DNA of 64,000 nucleotides from Pleurodeles waltl (lineage: Eukaryota; Chordata; Amphibia; Caudata; Salamandridae): contig NC_090448.1 in the NCBI RefSeq assembly GCF_031143425.1, forward strand, positions 334,254,177 to 334,318,176, in the 5' to 3' direction. Positions 33,911 through 44,872 of the stretch are shown one piece after another; within the stretch, counting starts at the first letter, position 1, and each line of letters starts with the position of its first letter. The notes under the pieces were generated by a model. That model saw only the letters and a program-made list of their open reading frames with translations. It was not told the origin of the DNA and made no database searches. The translations under genes were made by a program, and so were the position numbers.

Positions 33911-34599
33911 AGTTGTTATGGAGCTGGGTGTCTTATAGGCTAGCACAGGACCATTACGGTTGGATTTTTATGGATTCAGGACCCTTACCAGTGGACCCTG
34001 AGGAAACCAGTTGACCCAAAGAAGGTTGGAGAGTGCTCCCAGCTGTGGATACCCAGAAGACCAGAGTACCTATATTGGGGAGCCCAGGGGCATAGGGGTG
34101 AAGTGGCGTTGGAAACCCTTGTTGAAGTTTATGGAAGGCTGGATAGTCCAGCTGCTGGCGTGACCCGTGGACCAGGTCGGTGGAACCCAAAGGTGGATTC
34201 TCGATGCGAAGAACCTAAAAAAGAAGGGGACAGTGTCCAGATAATTCAGAGATGTCCAGGCAGTGCAGGTGGGCAATGCCCGCCCCCTTGAAGGTGAGAT
34301 TTTACAGGACAGTGAAGAAAGAAGCTCAGCTGTGGAGTCCAGGGAATGTAGCGGATCCTTAGAGTGGCCCATGAGCTGTCCCACGTCAGTCGTCAGATTG
34401 CAGGAGAGTCAATGGCTAATAGGCCCACCAACAAGCTTTGGCAAATGTTAATAGCTGATGCAAGGAAGATTGTAGGTTTTTGTGGACCAGCAAGGTCCTA
34501 GTGACTCAACCCCTGAGGGGAGTCAGGGCAGGCCTTCAGTAAGAAGGAAAGCTGGCTGGAGTCAGAGGAGCCCCCACGAGTGACCCACTGGCAGGAGGC
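33911..34599. other. Unassigned stretch after the DIRS gag fragment
   Basis: No recognised domain. Open frames are short and overlap on both strands. Confidence 0.3.
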
Positions 34600-35250
34600 A
34601 CAGGGAGACACAGAGAGGCCTCAGGTGCACAATAAAAAAAAGAAGTGCCATGTCACAGGAGCTTCAGAGTGGTATCTGGTCTTAAAGTTGCAGAGTGCTG
34701 GAGGCTGGGGCTTCTTGGAGCTTGAAGATCTCTTGGAGGAAGCGCCAACAAGCCTTGGCAACAGCAACAGTCGCAGGGCACAGGGGTTTCGTTGCAGTGG
34801 CTGCAGCAAGGGTCCACTGTCTCCCAAGTTGGTCAGAAGCCAAGTTGGACCCAGAGAGGACCTGCTTTGTGAGCAGAGCCTTTTCATTGTCTGTGGGACA
34901 GCAGGATCCGCCAGCTGGTCATTGTAAACTTGAGATGCCTGCGGATGCAGGGGAGTGACTCCTTCACTTCAAGGGAGCTTCCTTCTTGCTTCTTAAATGC
35001 AAACAGAGTCCTTGTGATGCTGGAGGTTGCACAGCCACGGATGTTGCAGAAGTCTTGCGGGAGCTGGAGAAACAATGTTGCAGTGGGAGCACTCCCAACT
35101 GGATACAGCCTTGTTTCTGTTCCAAAAGCAGACCAGGAGCGGTTCCGAGGCCAGGAGCAGAAGATATCTTGCAGAGAGTTCCTTGTAGAGTCTTTCTCAA
35201 TTAATCTGAGGACCTGCCTATAATAAACCCTAATAGAGGGTTGGTCACTC
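34600..35250. repeat. Interspersed repeat, copy 2 of an inverted pair
   Basis: Opposite orientation to 29700-30400, with the best-conserved core at 34945-34985 (ggggagtgactccttcact). The two copies are about 5 kb apart. There are several overlapping open frames without known domains. Confidence 0.5.
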
Positions 35251-36539
35251 TCTGTAGTGATCCACCTGTCAGAGGAGGTTAGGGACATCATCTACCTCGC
35301 CTAACCAGTCAGATGCTCCCAGGGGCCTCTGCCCACCTTGTCTCCAAGATGGCAGAATCAAACAGCCACCTGGCAGAACTTTGTGCACCTCCCTAGAGTA
35401 GGAGCTCGACAGGGTGGTGGCCACTTTCCTGTCCTTTGTGTCGTTTTGCCCCAGAGCAGGAACCGGGGCTTCTGAACAGGGGCACACTGTTTTATGTGAG
35501 GAGAGGCATGAAATAAGCCCTTCAAAGCAGTCTGGTGGTGCTCAGAGGCCACCCCACCCCTGCCCAGAGACACCTATTTCAAAGGGAGAGGTGGTCACAA
35601 GGCTGAACATAAATATTGTGTGGCATGTGGAGGCTGCCTGAATCTGTTATGCATGTAGAGATGGGCATAACCTATTGCTAGGCATATGGAAATGGACTTT
35701 ACATTTTGCTGTGAAGTGTATGCAAATATTACCTGAAACAGGTCATTCAAAGGACTAGGAACCAAAATCAACCCTAGCAAAAAAATTCAAACCAGCCTTC
35801 CATACACTGAAGGAGGCCATGGGCAAAATTGACTCTCCTGGGCATGATTGAATCCTGCTTTATAAGCAGTCCCCTAGCCTGCAGCCTACTGGGGGAATTC
35901 ATGAGCTGAAGGATGGCACATTAAGTCCTGCATAAAAGTTGACATTCCCATTTCATTTCTGGCCATGTATAGTCTGATAGCACGTGTAGGTTGGCCCCTT
36001 GGGGTTTACTTTACTGGTCTGTGGAGGCCAACATTGCCTGTAACTAGGCATTCAAAATGTGGGAGAACCTGTTACTGGGCTTGTGAAAATTGACAGAGTC
36101 GCCTATGTCTAACAAATTAGGAATATTCCCAATTTACTGTGTGAAGTGGCATTCAATCCAGTAATGTTTCTTTAAGTTTTAGCATGGGCATTCCCCTGCA
36201 ACACCCCCCACCCTTCTCCCCCCCCCCCCAACCCTAATGCCCCGAGCTTTGCAGAGTCTGCAGGGGCCTTTGCTACGCCACTGGTTTTTATTTATAAATA
36301 CATCATTGCGCAGGGGATGCTAACTTTTTTTTATTTTTTTTAAACAATTTAATAAAGGTTCCCAAAAATGAATAAAGATAGATTTGCGATGAGGGGACAT
36401 TATAAATTAATCACTATAGTAGTATCTTTATACACATTTATCAAATTATAGATTTCAGCATTGTTTCCTTATCTATAATCCACACCAGTAAGATTGCTCC
36501 ACATACTCTGACATGCTGTAATATTTTCAAATAAGGAAC
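35251..36539. other. Unassigned stretch
   Basis: No gene recognised. A C-rich run near 36204-36229 and A/T-rich stretches near 36326-36360 are simple sequence. Confidence 0.35.
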
Positions 36540-37194
36540 TAAGGGCCACATGTTTGAACATTTGGAATTGCGATTTCCTAATTGTGATTCCATGCAAATT
36601 GCAATTAGGAAATAACAATTCCAGATGTAAGACACTCCATTGAGTTTCTTTTGCGAATACTGGTGGGTTGCAAATAGACCTACCTCATTAACATTTATGA
36701 GGTAGGTTGCAATGTGTGACCCACCTGGGAATCACAAAAATCACAGAGATTGTGGCCTGCTGGGGTCAGCAGACCACCATGTCTGTAACAGCTTTTAAAT
36801 AAAGCAATCTTTTATTTAATTTTTCTTTTATTTAAACGCAGCCCGCTTTCCTTGAAGGAAAAGAGGCCGCGTTTATAATGAAATGTTTCAGTTTTATTTT
36901 TTAAGAGTAGGCAGTGGTCCGTGGGACCACTGCTTGCTCTTTAAAATGTTTTCGCATGCATTCACAAAGGCGAAGGTGTTCCTTGGGGACCCTTCCCTTT
37001 GCGAATGGGTTAACACAAATTAGAAATTGGTGCTAACTGACATGGTTTTGTGACCGCATTCACGGTCACAAAACAATCTTGCATACCATTCAGATTTGGC
37101 ATTGGAAGGGACGGCCAGAACACGTCTCTTTCTAATACCGAATTGCTAAACCCACATTGAGATTCAGTAACAAGTTACCGAATCGCAGATTGGG
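36540..37194. repeat. Interspersed repeat abutting DIRS copy E
   Basis: Contains several local inverted repeats: attgcgatttcctaattg facing its mirror near 36598, gcagtggtccgtgggaccactgc near 36910-36932, and gtgaccgcattcacggtcac near 37051-37070. The hairpin-rich, non-coding make-up suggests a MITE-like element. It ends where DIRS gag similarity begins. Confidence 0.5.
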
Positions 37195-38790
37195 CTCGGC
37201 CGACGCGATGCAGGAAGAGCGTCCACGCCCTAGGCCTCCATCCTCGGAGCCTGCGTCTGGGTCGGCTCTGCTCTTCCCCAAGTTTCCTTTAGCGACCCCA
37301 CCCAGCTTAGTGTTTTATGAGGCCATGCGCCTCATATTTGGGCGGTCTGACCACGGTACGGCACCTTCGGGCGCAAAGGGTTCGGCTGAGGGGCCTTCGG
37401 GTTCTGCGCCGGTGGCTTCGGCTCCGGCCACCGAGGTCACCTGTGGATCCGTGCGCAGATCCGTGCCGGTCGCACCCTTGAGACCTTCCCCGGCGACTGG
37501 TCAAATATCGACACTCCGACTTCGGTGGTGCCCACTATCGATGTCAACCCGATTCTGATCCCCGACGACTTGGAGTCGGAGCGACGTCAGCCGGCGTGGC
37601 CTTCGGCTTCGATGGGGCTTATTCATCTCAGGTCAGATTCAGACCCTTTTTCTTATGGGTATGAATATGGGGAGGAATTTAAGGGGTCCCTGTACCCTTA
37701 TGAATACCAGGATGACCCTGCTATGGACTGGGCTCAGGAATTGGGCAAAGCCAGTGGTGTGGATACTTCTCCTGACGCTGGCATGCTGTCTCCTCCTACC
37801 ATGGCTACGGCAGAGGGAGCAACTTAGGGTTTGGTCAGTAGGGCAGCTGAGGCCCTTGATCTCGAGCTTCCCACAGTTGAGGTCAGGTCTAATCTCCTGA
37901 CGGAGGTGCTTCAGCCTCGGGCTTCTACTTCAGAACCCCTTTTGCCTTGTAATGAAGCCCTCACCAATGTCCTTTTGGGTACATGGTCCAAACCCAACAC
38001 AGAGGCTCCTGTGAATAGGACTATCGCACACCACCATCGGCCCGCTCCGAACGACCCTAAATTCCTGTCCCAACACTCCATGCCTGAGAATCTTGTTATC
38101 CAAGCTTCCTCTTCTTCAGGCACATTCCGTTCTGCACCCCTAGATAGGGAATCCAAAAGGCTGGAATAGTTTGGCAAGAAGTTGTTTTCTTCCTCCAATC
38201 TCACGCTGCAGTCTGTGAGCACTGCATGCCTTTTGGGCCGCTATACCCACTCTTTGTGGGATATGGTTGCCCAAGTCCTGCCGCAGATACCAGAGGAGGC
38301 CCGTGCTATCGTCTCCCAAGCTGTGAACGATGGGAGAGATGCGGCAAAGTTCACAATCCGTTGTGGCCTGGACACAACCGACCCTCTGGGCAGATCGGTT
38401 GCTAAAACGGTGGCCTTACGACACCACGCCTCGTTACATACTTCTGGGTTTTCGGGGGATGTCCAGCAGTCACTCATGGACATGCCCTTTGATGGCTCCC
38501 GTCTCTTTGGAGACAAAACTGACTCGGCCTTGGAGAGATTTAAGGATTCCTGGGCTACGGCTCTGTCCCTCAGTCTTTCCTCAGCCCCTCGCCCACCACA
38601 GTGCACTTTTTGCCCCTTTCATGGCCACAGAAGGGGCTCCCTGTCGTGTCCTCCACCCAGCCACCATGCCTCGCACGCTGGTCAGCCTATGCGTGGCCGA
38701 GGACACGGAATCCCACGTGGCCGTGGGACAGGAACCCAGAGTTCTGTCCAGTCCACCTCTGCCCCCGCTGCAGCCTCCAAACCCTCCTAG
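37195..38790 (+). pseudogene. DIRS copy E gag, two in-frame TAG stops
   Basis: From 37525 a single frame runs to 38790 broken only by TAG codons at 37825-37827 and 38167-38169; upstream (37195-37525) gag continues in other frames. Landmarks are ILIPDDLESERR, SGVDTSPDAG, PLLPCNEALTNVLLGTW, the EEARAIVSQAVNDG to GLDTTDPLGRSVAK block, and a C-terminal CTFCPFHGH followed by a GRGHGIPRGRGTG arginine-glycine-rich tail. DIRS gag packages the RNA; the RG-rich tail and the short Cys/His cluster probably bind nucleic acid (inference). The left ITR and the N-terminal zinc-like module are missing, so the copy is 5'-truncated. The last 190 bp overlap the next open frame. Confidence 0.75.
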
Positions 38791-39779
38791 TCCGTCTCCT
38801 CACTCCCGTCCAGTTGGTGGCAGGATTCACCATCACCTGCCCCACTGGAACCACGGACAGGTGGGTTTTGCAGATTGTTCGAAAGGGCTACTCCCTCCCT
38901 TTCGAATCTGCTCCACCACCCATGCCACCATCCTTCAATCACCTTCCAGAGGATCATTTGGTGCTTCTCCGCCAAGAAGTCACAGCTGTCTTGGCCAAGG
39001 GAGCTATAGAAAAGGTCCCTGTGCCAGAAGTAGGTCATGGTTGGTATTCCCTCTACTTTCTGATACCAAAGAAGGACAAGGACTTACGTCCTATCCTAGA
39101 CCTTCGGGACCCAAACTACTTCCTCAAGAAGGAGAAATTCAAAATGCTCACGCTGGCTCAGGTTCTGTCTGCCTTGGACCCTGGAGAGTGGATGGTAGCG
39201 TTGGACTTGCAAGAAGCTTATTTCCACATCCCCACCCTGTCTGCCCACAGACGTTACCTACGATTTGTGGTAGGTCACAAGTACTTTAAGTTTACCGTGC
39301 TCCCCTTCGGCCTTACCAGTGCCCCTCGGGTGTTCACGAAAGTGATAGTGGTGGTTGCAGCTCATCTGCGCAGGTTAGGGGTTTCAGTCTTCCCCTACCT
39401 CGACGACTGGCTGTTGAAGGCGGACTCGCCCCAGAAAGTTGTCTCCCACCTTCAGACTATGGCAAACCTCCTGCACATGCTGGGGTTCACTATAAACATG
39501 CTGAAGTCACACCTGACCCCCTCTCAGTCGCTCCCTTTCATCAAAGCAGTTCTGGACTCGGTGCAGTTTCGGGCTTATCCTCCTGAAAAACGAGTCCAAG
39601 ACATTCAGGCTATGATTTCGATCTTTCAGCCTCGGTCTTGGGTTTCGGTGAGACTGACTGAGGCTGCTGGGCTTCATGGCCTCGTGCATCCTGCTAGTAA
39701 CACATGCCAGGTGGCATATGCGCCCTCTGCAGTGAGACCTGAAGTTCCAGTGGGCGCAGCATCAGGGGAATCTCTCTGA
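38601..39779 (+). pseudogene. DIRS copy E reverse transcriptase
   Basis: An uninterrupted 392-codon frame overlaps the end of gag by about 190 bases. The RT domain spans roughly residues 120-345: YFLIPKKDKDLRPILDLRD, then ALDLQEAYFHIPT (first catalytic Asp), LPFGLTSAPRVFTK, and FPYLDDWLLK carrying the intact YLDD box. It copies element RNA into the circular DNA used by DIRS. The frame ends at 39779 because of a shift around 39700-39740; the homologous sequence carries on in another frame (WAQHQGNL...). The true start is uncertain since the first 60-70 codons lie over gag. This is the best-preserved catalytic domain in the window. Confidence 0.85.
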
Positions 39780-40180
39780 CCTGATCCAGATCTTGGAGGG
39801 GACTGCAAAAGACCTGCAGTGGTGGCTTTCGAATCCGCATTGGGTCCACGGCAGATCCCTCTCCCTTCCCCAACCAGATCTCTCTATAGTGACAGATGCT
39901 TCACTTCTGGGTTGGGGTGACCACATGGGAGGGGCGGAGATCGGAGGACTCTGGTCTCCAGCGTAGTCGGGGCTCCATATCAATCTGCTGGAGCTCCGGG
40001 CGATCAGGCTTGTGTTGAAAGCATTCCCTTTGTCAGGAGGCACTACGCCTCTGGACATGGCTGGAACATCAGGGCATACCCTAATGGTTCAACATCTGGC
40101 GGGTTTCCTCAACGCCAGAGCGGACGAACTCAGCGTCGATGCACAGCCGATCACAAATGGTGTCTCGATCCGGAGGTGGC
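39740..40180 (+). pseudogene. DIRS copy E RNase H with internal deletion
   Basis: After the frameshift, GTAKDLQWWLSNP and IVTDASLLGWGDHMGG mark the RNase H start; the Asp of TDAS would be catalytic. A TAG at 39964-39966 and then LLELRAIRL (Glu) follow. Compared with copy G, which reads DNTTRMWYCNKQGG at about 62206-62247, copy E jumps from PLSGG directly to a TTPLDMAG-type sequence near 40045. It therefore lacks roughly 90 bases including the DNTT catalytic segment. AGFLNARADELS near 40100 closes the domain. Confidence 0.7.
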
Positions 40181-41480
40181 GCAAGGTCTCTTTCGGCAGT
40201 GGGAAGAGCCTTGGTTAGATCTGTTCTCCTCCGCAGAGAACACGCAATGGCAGGTGTTTTGTGCGTTGGAGTTTCCAAGGTGGTACTCGCTCAAGACGAT
40301 TTTCATCTCGAGTGGAACTCCGGCCTCCTTTCCGCCTATACCTCTTCTGACCAGAGTTCTCAAGAAAATCAGGAACAACCGGACCCAAGTCATCTTGGTG
40401 GCTCTGGACTGGGCACGGAGGGTATGGTATCCAGAGCTATTGAGCATATCCATCGATCCTCCACACAGACTGCCTCTTCGGGCAGATCTTCTGTCACCCG
40501 AAACTGTCCAACCTCTGCCTTCATGCGTGGAGATTTAGCGGCAACAGTTGACGGCTTTTGCCCTTCAGAAGTCTGCAATGTTATCTTGCCAGCCATTCGT
40601 CCATCAACTAAAACTGTATACACCTGTCTTTGGAATAAATTTGTGGCATGGTGTACCAACAAATCTGTTGATCCCCTTTCTGCCCCTCTATCAGAGGTTC
40701 TTCTGTTCATTCTTTCTTTAGCCCAGCAGGGCTCTGCTTTGGGCACCCTTAAAGGGTATTTATCTGCCATTTCGGACTTTCTTAGGTTACCTGATCAGCC
40801 CTCACTCTTTAAATCTCCTGTTGTGAGTAGATTTCTAAAAGGGCTCACCTATTTATTTCCTCTCACTCCATCTATCATGCCTCAGTGGCACCTTAATCTG
40901 TGTACCCCCTTTGAGCAAATGCATAATTGTCCCTTGCGGCTCCTGACCTTCAAAACTGTCTTTCTGGTCGCTATCACCTCTGCTCACATGGTGAGTGAGC
41001 TTCAGGCCCTTTCCTCAAAACCTCCATACTTATCTGTGCACCCTGACAAAGTAGTGTTGCACACTAGGGCTTCCTTCCTTCCTAAGGTGGTTACACCCTT
41101 TTATGTAGGCTAGCCCATTACTTTGCCTACTTTCTACGCATCCCCACATCCTTCCCATGAGAAGGAGAGACTCCACCATTTGGACCCAAAAAGAGTGTTG
41201 GTGTTCTACCGCAATCGTACTAAAGATTTCCGGGTGGACGATCAACTCTTCGTTGGGTATTTGGGTGCGAAAAAAGGGAAGGCGGCGCAGAAGCATATCA
41301 TCTCTCGATGGGTGCTTCTTTACACCCAAATGTGCTACGCTTTGGCCAAGAAGCAACCTCCTGAAGGCTTGTGTGCTCATTCCACCAAAGCAACTGCTGC
41401 TTCCACTGCGTTAGCAGGCGGAGTTCCTGTCCTGGATATCTGCCAGGCGGCTACGTGGTTGTCCCTGCACATTTGCTAAG
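40139..41480 (+). pseudogene. DIRS copy E tyrosine recombinase
   Basis: The 324-codon frame at 40139-41113 and its continuation at 41123-41479 form the YR protein, split by a TAG at 41111-41113 and a late shift before the tyrosine. Landmarks are the core-binding region (KTVYTCLWNKFVAWCTNKSV, GTLKGYLSAISDFLRL), the box I region SAHMVSELQAL, LFVGYLGAKKGKAAQKHI, and AHSTKATAASTAL, where HxxR is expected but reads HxxK. AKHYCLDSQ with the catalytic Tyr lies at about 41476-41502 in a shifted frame. The residue expected to be the box I Arg is Met. DIRS YR inserts circular DNA without target duplication. With two catalytic positions changed and two frame breaks it is inactive. Confidence 0.8.
40176..40538 (+). 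pseudogene. DIRS copy E methylase-like domain
   Basis: The 120-codon frame shows WLDLFSSAEN, FPPIPLLTRVLKKI, QVILVALDWARRVWYPELLS and DLLSPE. It matches the domain following RNase H in DIRS elements that is usually annotated as a DAM-like methyltransferase (family knowledge). Its function is unproven in the family. The frame lies inside the upstream part of the YR frame (40139-41113), which is read two bases out of step. Confidence 0.65.
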
Positions 41481-41591
41481 CACTACTGCCTGGACAGTCA
41501 GGTCTGTTGGGATGGCTATTTTGGTCGTTCGGTCCTACAGGACTTTCTAGTATGATCTTGGTTCGCAGCCCACCACCGAAGATGGCATTGC

Positions 41592-41715
41592 TTGGGTATC
41601 CATTCTAAGGTAAGGAATCTGCAACTAGAAGTCTCTGTAAGATGTACCAGTTACTTACCTTCGGTAACGAAATATCTGATAGAGACATATTCTAGTTACA
41701 GATTCCTTACTGCCC
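41592..41715 (+). promoter_or_regulatory. DIRS copy E internal complementary region (ICR)
   Basis: The first half (ctaaggtaaggaatctgc, aactagaagtctctg, about 41607-41640) is the reverse complement of the left ITR start as seen at 27272 and 1707. The second half (agttacttaccttcggtaac, then tatctgatagagac, about 41650-41712) is the reverse complement of the outer end of the right ITR at 42004-42076. This is the layout that lets DIRS rebuild both ends and circularise. Confidence 0.8.
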
Positions 41716-41832
41716 ACCCATCCTTTCCCGCTTGTGAACTGATTTCTAGGGATAGGGATTCTCCCTTTCAGGGCCTTAGCTCTGGCGCACCAATCTCAGT
41801 ATTCTTAGCGGCTCTGCACTTTGGCGTGGAAA

Positions 41833-42076
41833 GTCGTTAAAAGAAACTGACATCACTGCACGAGGGCGGCGTCTATATACTACTCCCGACGTCATCACGG
41901 TGACCACTATGCCTACGACGCCCGCGGAGTCGACCAATGCCACCTACCGATGTGCAAGGGTATTGCTCGAAGGAAAATCTCTGGATCCAGTCTGGCACCT
42001 GGGGGAAAATTCTAAGGAAAGGAATCTGCAACTAGGATATGGCTCTACCAGATATTTTGTTACCGAAGGTAAGTAA
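41833..42076 (+). repeat. DIRS copy E right inverted terminal repeat
   Basis: Reverse complement of the left ITR (compare 1707-1930 and 27272-27480), running from tcgttaaaagaaactgac to gttaccgaaggtaagtaac. The outermost 40-60 bases pair with the ICR second half. The element ends at about 42076. Confidence 0.8.
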
Positions 42077-42257
42077 CTTTTAAGTTTCTGCATCTGGTCT
42101 GTCCCACCCCAGACATGATGTGGGGACCACTATCTGTGTGGCACTTCTGCAAGCTGATGTCCATTTATTTCTGATCTCCATCGTGCGGAGCCAATGAAAC
42201 CAGTGTATGGTAGTATGCAGACTTTAGGTTGGAGTCTTATTAATGAACTGTATGAGT

Positions 42258-42833
42258 CTATTCCACAGATCGGGGATGAGGGTGGGTTCTAGAGGATTTT
42301 GCGGTTAGATAGAGTGCGAATGCAGTTGTAGCAGCCTTTGCTCTGCTGAAATGAGCACGCAAGCCTTCTAGGGGCTGCTTCTTGGCTAGCCCATAACTGA
42401 CCTTTATGCATAGTCCAGTACATGTTAAGAGGGTCCTCTTTTGCACCACTGTGCCTTTCTTAGTCCCAGGGAAACTGATGAATAGGCGGTTGTCCTGTCG
42501 GTAATCTCCGGTTTGGTCCACGTAGAGGCTAGGTGCCCGTTTAGCATCCATGCGATGAAGCCATTCTTCTTCCTTGATGGGGTGAGGTAGTGTATAGGAA
42601 GGCGGCAAGGTGAATGAGTGCCCTATGTGGAAGGGTGTCGCAGGCCTGGACAGGAATGCTGCTTTTGTCCAGAGGGCTAATTGGTCCAGGAAGAAAGATG
42701 TATATGAGGGTACCATGAGCAGTGACTGGAGTTCGCTCATGCACCTGGCTGTGGTTATGGCAATGAGGAATGCTGTCTTGATGGTAAGGAGATGATTAGA
42801 ACAATGGTGCATGGGTTTGAAAAGAGTGCACAT
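42258..42833 (-). pseudogene. DIRS copy E' tyrosine recombinase (minus strand)
   Basis: A 191-codon minus-strand frame contains TARCMSELQSL, DQTGDYRQDNRLFIS, GTKKGTVVQKRT and SYGLAKKQPLEGLRAHF, matching the YR C-terminal half of copies A, E and G. The box I Arg position is Cys. The HxxR motif reads HFSR. The frame is intact over this stretch but ends before the catalytic tyrosine. The segment upstream of it (toward 43080) goes straight to RT sequence, so RNase H, the methylase-like domain and the YR N-terminal half are deleted. Confidence 0.75.
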
Positions 42834-42849
42834 CAGAGAGGTGAGTATT

Positions 42850-43640
42850 ATGGTCTCTCTGCGGCAGTAACATATGGATCATAGCCCGAATGTCCTAGAC
42901 TCAAAGAGGCAGAGGGGTGGCTCAGAAAAGCTTTGTATCCAGAATGGCTTTGTTAAAGGGGGAGGCGCTATGAAGGAGTCAGGTGTGACTTTGGCAGTTG
43001 ATGGAAAACCTCAGTGATGCCAATGGGTCCATTGTTGTCTAGAGGTGGTTTACAACTGTTTAGGGCAAGCTTGTCTTCATTAGTCCGTCACAGAGGTATG
43101 GGAAGAGTAGGTAATCCCAACACCCGCAGATAGGCTGCAACCATCACCATAACCTTTGTGAACATCTGAGGTGCACTGGTAATGCCAAAATGGAGCACGG
43201 TGAACTGAACTTGTTTTTGGCCTACATGAAACTGCAGGTAATGTCTGCGTGAGTGCAGGATGGGGATGTGTAAATACGCATTCTGCAAGTCCATTACCAT
43301 CTAGTCTCATGGATACAGGTGCAGAAAGGACTTGGGCCATGGCTGAGCATTTAGAATTTGTGCGTCTGGAAGAAGTTCATAGGGTAAAGGTCTAAGAAAG
43401 GATGGAGGCATCTGTCCTTTTTCAACACCAGAACATACTGGCAGTAGCAACCAGCCCTGATATCTGATATCTGATGCTAGCACCTTCTGTATTCCTCCCT
43501 TGTCCAAGGGAGCCTGATTTTCTATACTGAGTATGGACAAGTGATACTCCGGGAGGATTTGTGATGCAGGTGGCATGTCCGGGGGGGTATGACAGGAAGG
43601 GTAGGGAGTAATTTTTTTGCATGATCTGAAGCACCTGTTA
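42850..43640 (-). pseudogene. DIRS copy E' reverse transcriptase remnant
   Basis: Minus-strand frames at 43576-43307 and 43300-43088 show MVMDLQNAYLHIPIL, HFGITSAPQMFTKVM and, near 43060-42960, an LTPS...LP sequence equivalent to KSHLTPSQSLPF of copy E. Stops and shifts separate them. The YLDD box is not recognisable. The copy then jumps to the YR fragment at 42833, indicating an internal deletion. Confidence 0.7.
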
Positions 43641-43731
43641 ATTGGATGTGATGCTCCTCCAGTAAGGGAGGTGAAAGGTGATGTGACTCCCTATTAGTTC
43701 ATCATGTGTCTCTGAGGACAAGTTAAAGTAG

Positions 43732-44700
43732 TTATGTGCATCTTCGTGAGGTGAGGCTCGGGTTTAGGTAGTTTGTTACCCTTGGGAGACTGGAAGCTGT
43801 TTGTCTGAGCCTAACCTCTACCTGAAAAGGCATACAATGTGTGTTGTTGCTGAGACTGGTATTGGCTCTGCTTCTGCAGGTAGTCTCTATAAAAGCCTTG
43901 AAAGGGGCATAGCTGCTGGTGGAACTTCTGGGCTGAGCCAAGAGAGCGGACATTGGCAAGGTCCACCTTCGCTGCAAACTGCCTACAGTCTTCAAAGGGC
44001 ATTTCCATAAGAGATGGTGGACAGCCACAGAAAAGCTTGTTGAGTGAATTCCAGGGATGGAGCTTAAGCACCGCGCTGGTATCAACAGCTTTACCTAAAC
44101 ACTCAGACAGGATGTGGCAAAGTACTGTATCAAGTCTGGTCTGAAATCATCTGTCAAAGATCAGCTTTGGTAAAGTTTGACAAATGTCATTTAAAGCCAT
44201 TGGCAAGATATCAGCCACTTTGCTCCATAATGCATGTGACTATCTGCCTAAGAGGCTTGTGGTGTTTTCAACCTGAGGGCAAGACTGGCCGATGAAAACA
44301 ACCATTTGTCAAATGTCTCCATTCTTTTTGATTCTCTGTCAGGTGGGGTGGTAGGGAGTGCATTGGGGTTTAGTGGCATACTGAACTTTGGAAGACAAGG
44401 TTGTGATGCTGCAAGACGAAGTCTGGATCATTGGGAGCCCTCCTATGTCTCCTTACCACTTGCCTATTGACTGGAGAACAAGATCCTGATTTAGAACAGG
44501 TACCCACCAGCACACCAATTAAGGCTTTGTTAAATGGGAGCAGGGGCTCCTGAGTAGGTTTTTCAGGATGTGGACAGGCAATGGCAGTATTAGGGAGGCG
44601 AGCCCAATGTTTGGGGGGGGTTATCAAGACCACTGGCATCCTGGAGATCATCAAAGAGATTGCTGTTGTCATATTGTTTATTCTCATCCTCATCAAGATT
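43732..44700 (-). pseudogene. DIRS copy E' gag remnant (minus strand)
   Basis: The minus-strand frame 44696-44370 contains EPLLPFNKALIGVLVGTCSK and VVRRHRRAPNDPDFVLQHH, parallel to the copy E gag blocks near 37935-38080. The frame 44071-43811 contains CPPSLMEMPFEDCRQFAAKV and later AQKFHQQLCPFQGFY, parallel to copy E 38455-38630. The part between them is decayed. Confidence 0.7.
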
Positions 44701-44809
44701 GCCTAATTAGTAATGTGGGGCATTATAAGGTATATGGTCTAAGTGGTAGAGGGTGGCTCTCTGAATCCAGCAAAACAATCAGTTCCCCCTTCCCGTGTCA
44801 GTGGCGTTG

Positions 44810-44872
44810 AGATTAGTCTGGCAACAGGGGAGATTCACAGGTGAGGAATCTGCAGCTAGAAGTCTCTGTTAA
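44810..44872 (-). repeat. DIRS copy E' left terminus
   Basis: The plus-strand sequence gaggaatctgcagctagaag ending tctctgtt at about 44872 is, read on the minus strand, the start of a DIRS left ITR (agagacttctagctgcagat). Only about 60 bases survive before gag-proximal sequence, so most of the left ITR is gone. Confidence 0.7.

Noticed and set aside
42258..42833. Intact 191-codon recombinase-like frame as a possible domesticated gene
   Set aside because: It lacks the catalytic tyrosine and N-terminal half, has Cys at the box I Arg position, and is joined to RT debris by a deletion; nothing indicates host use.
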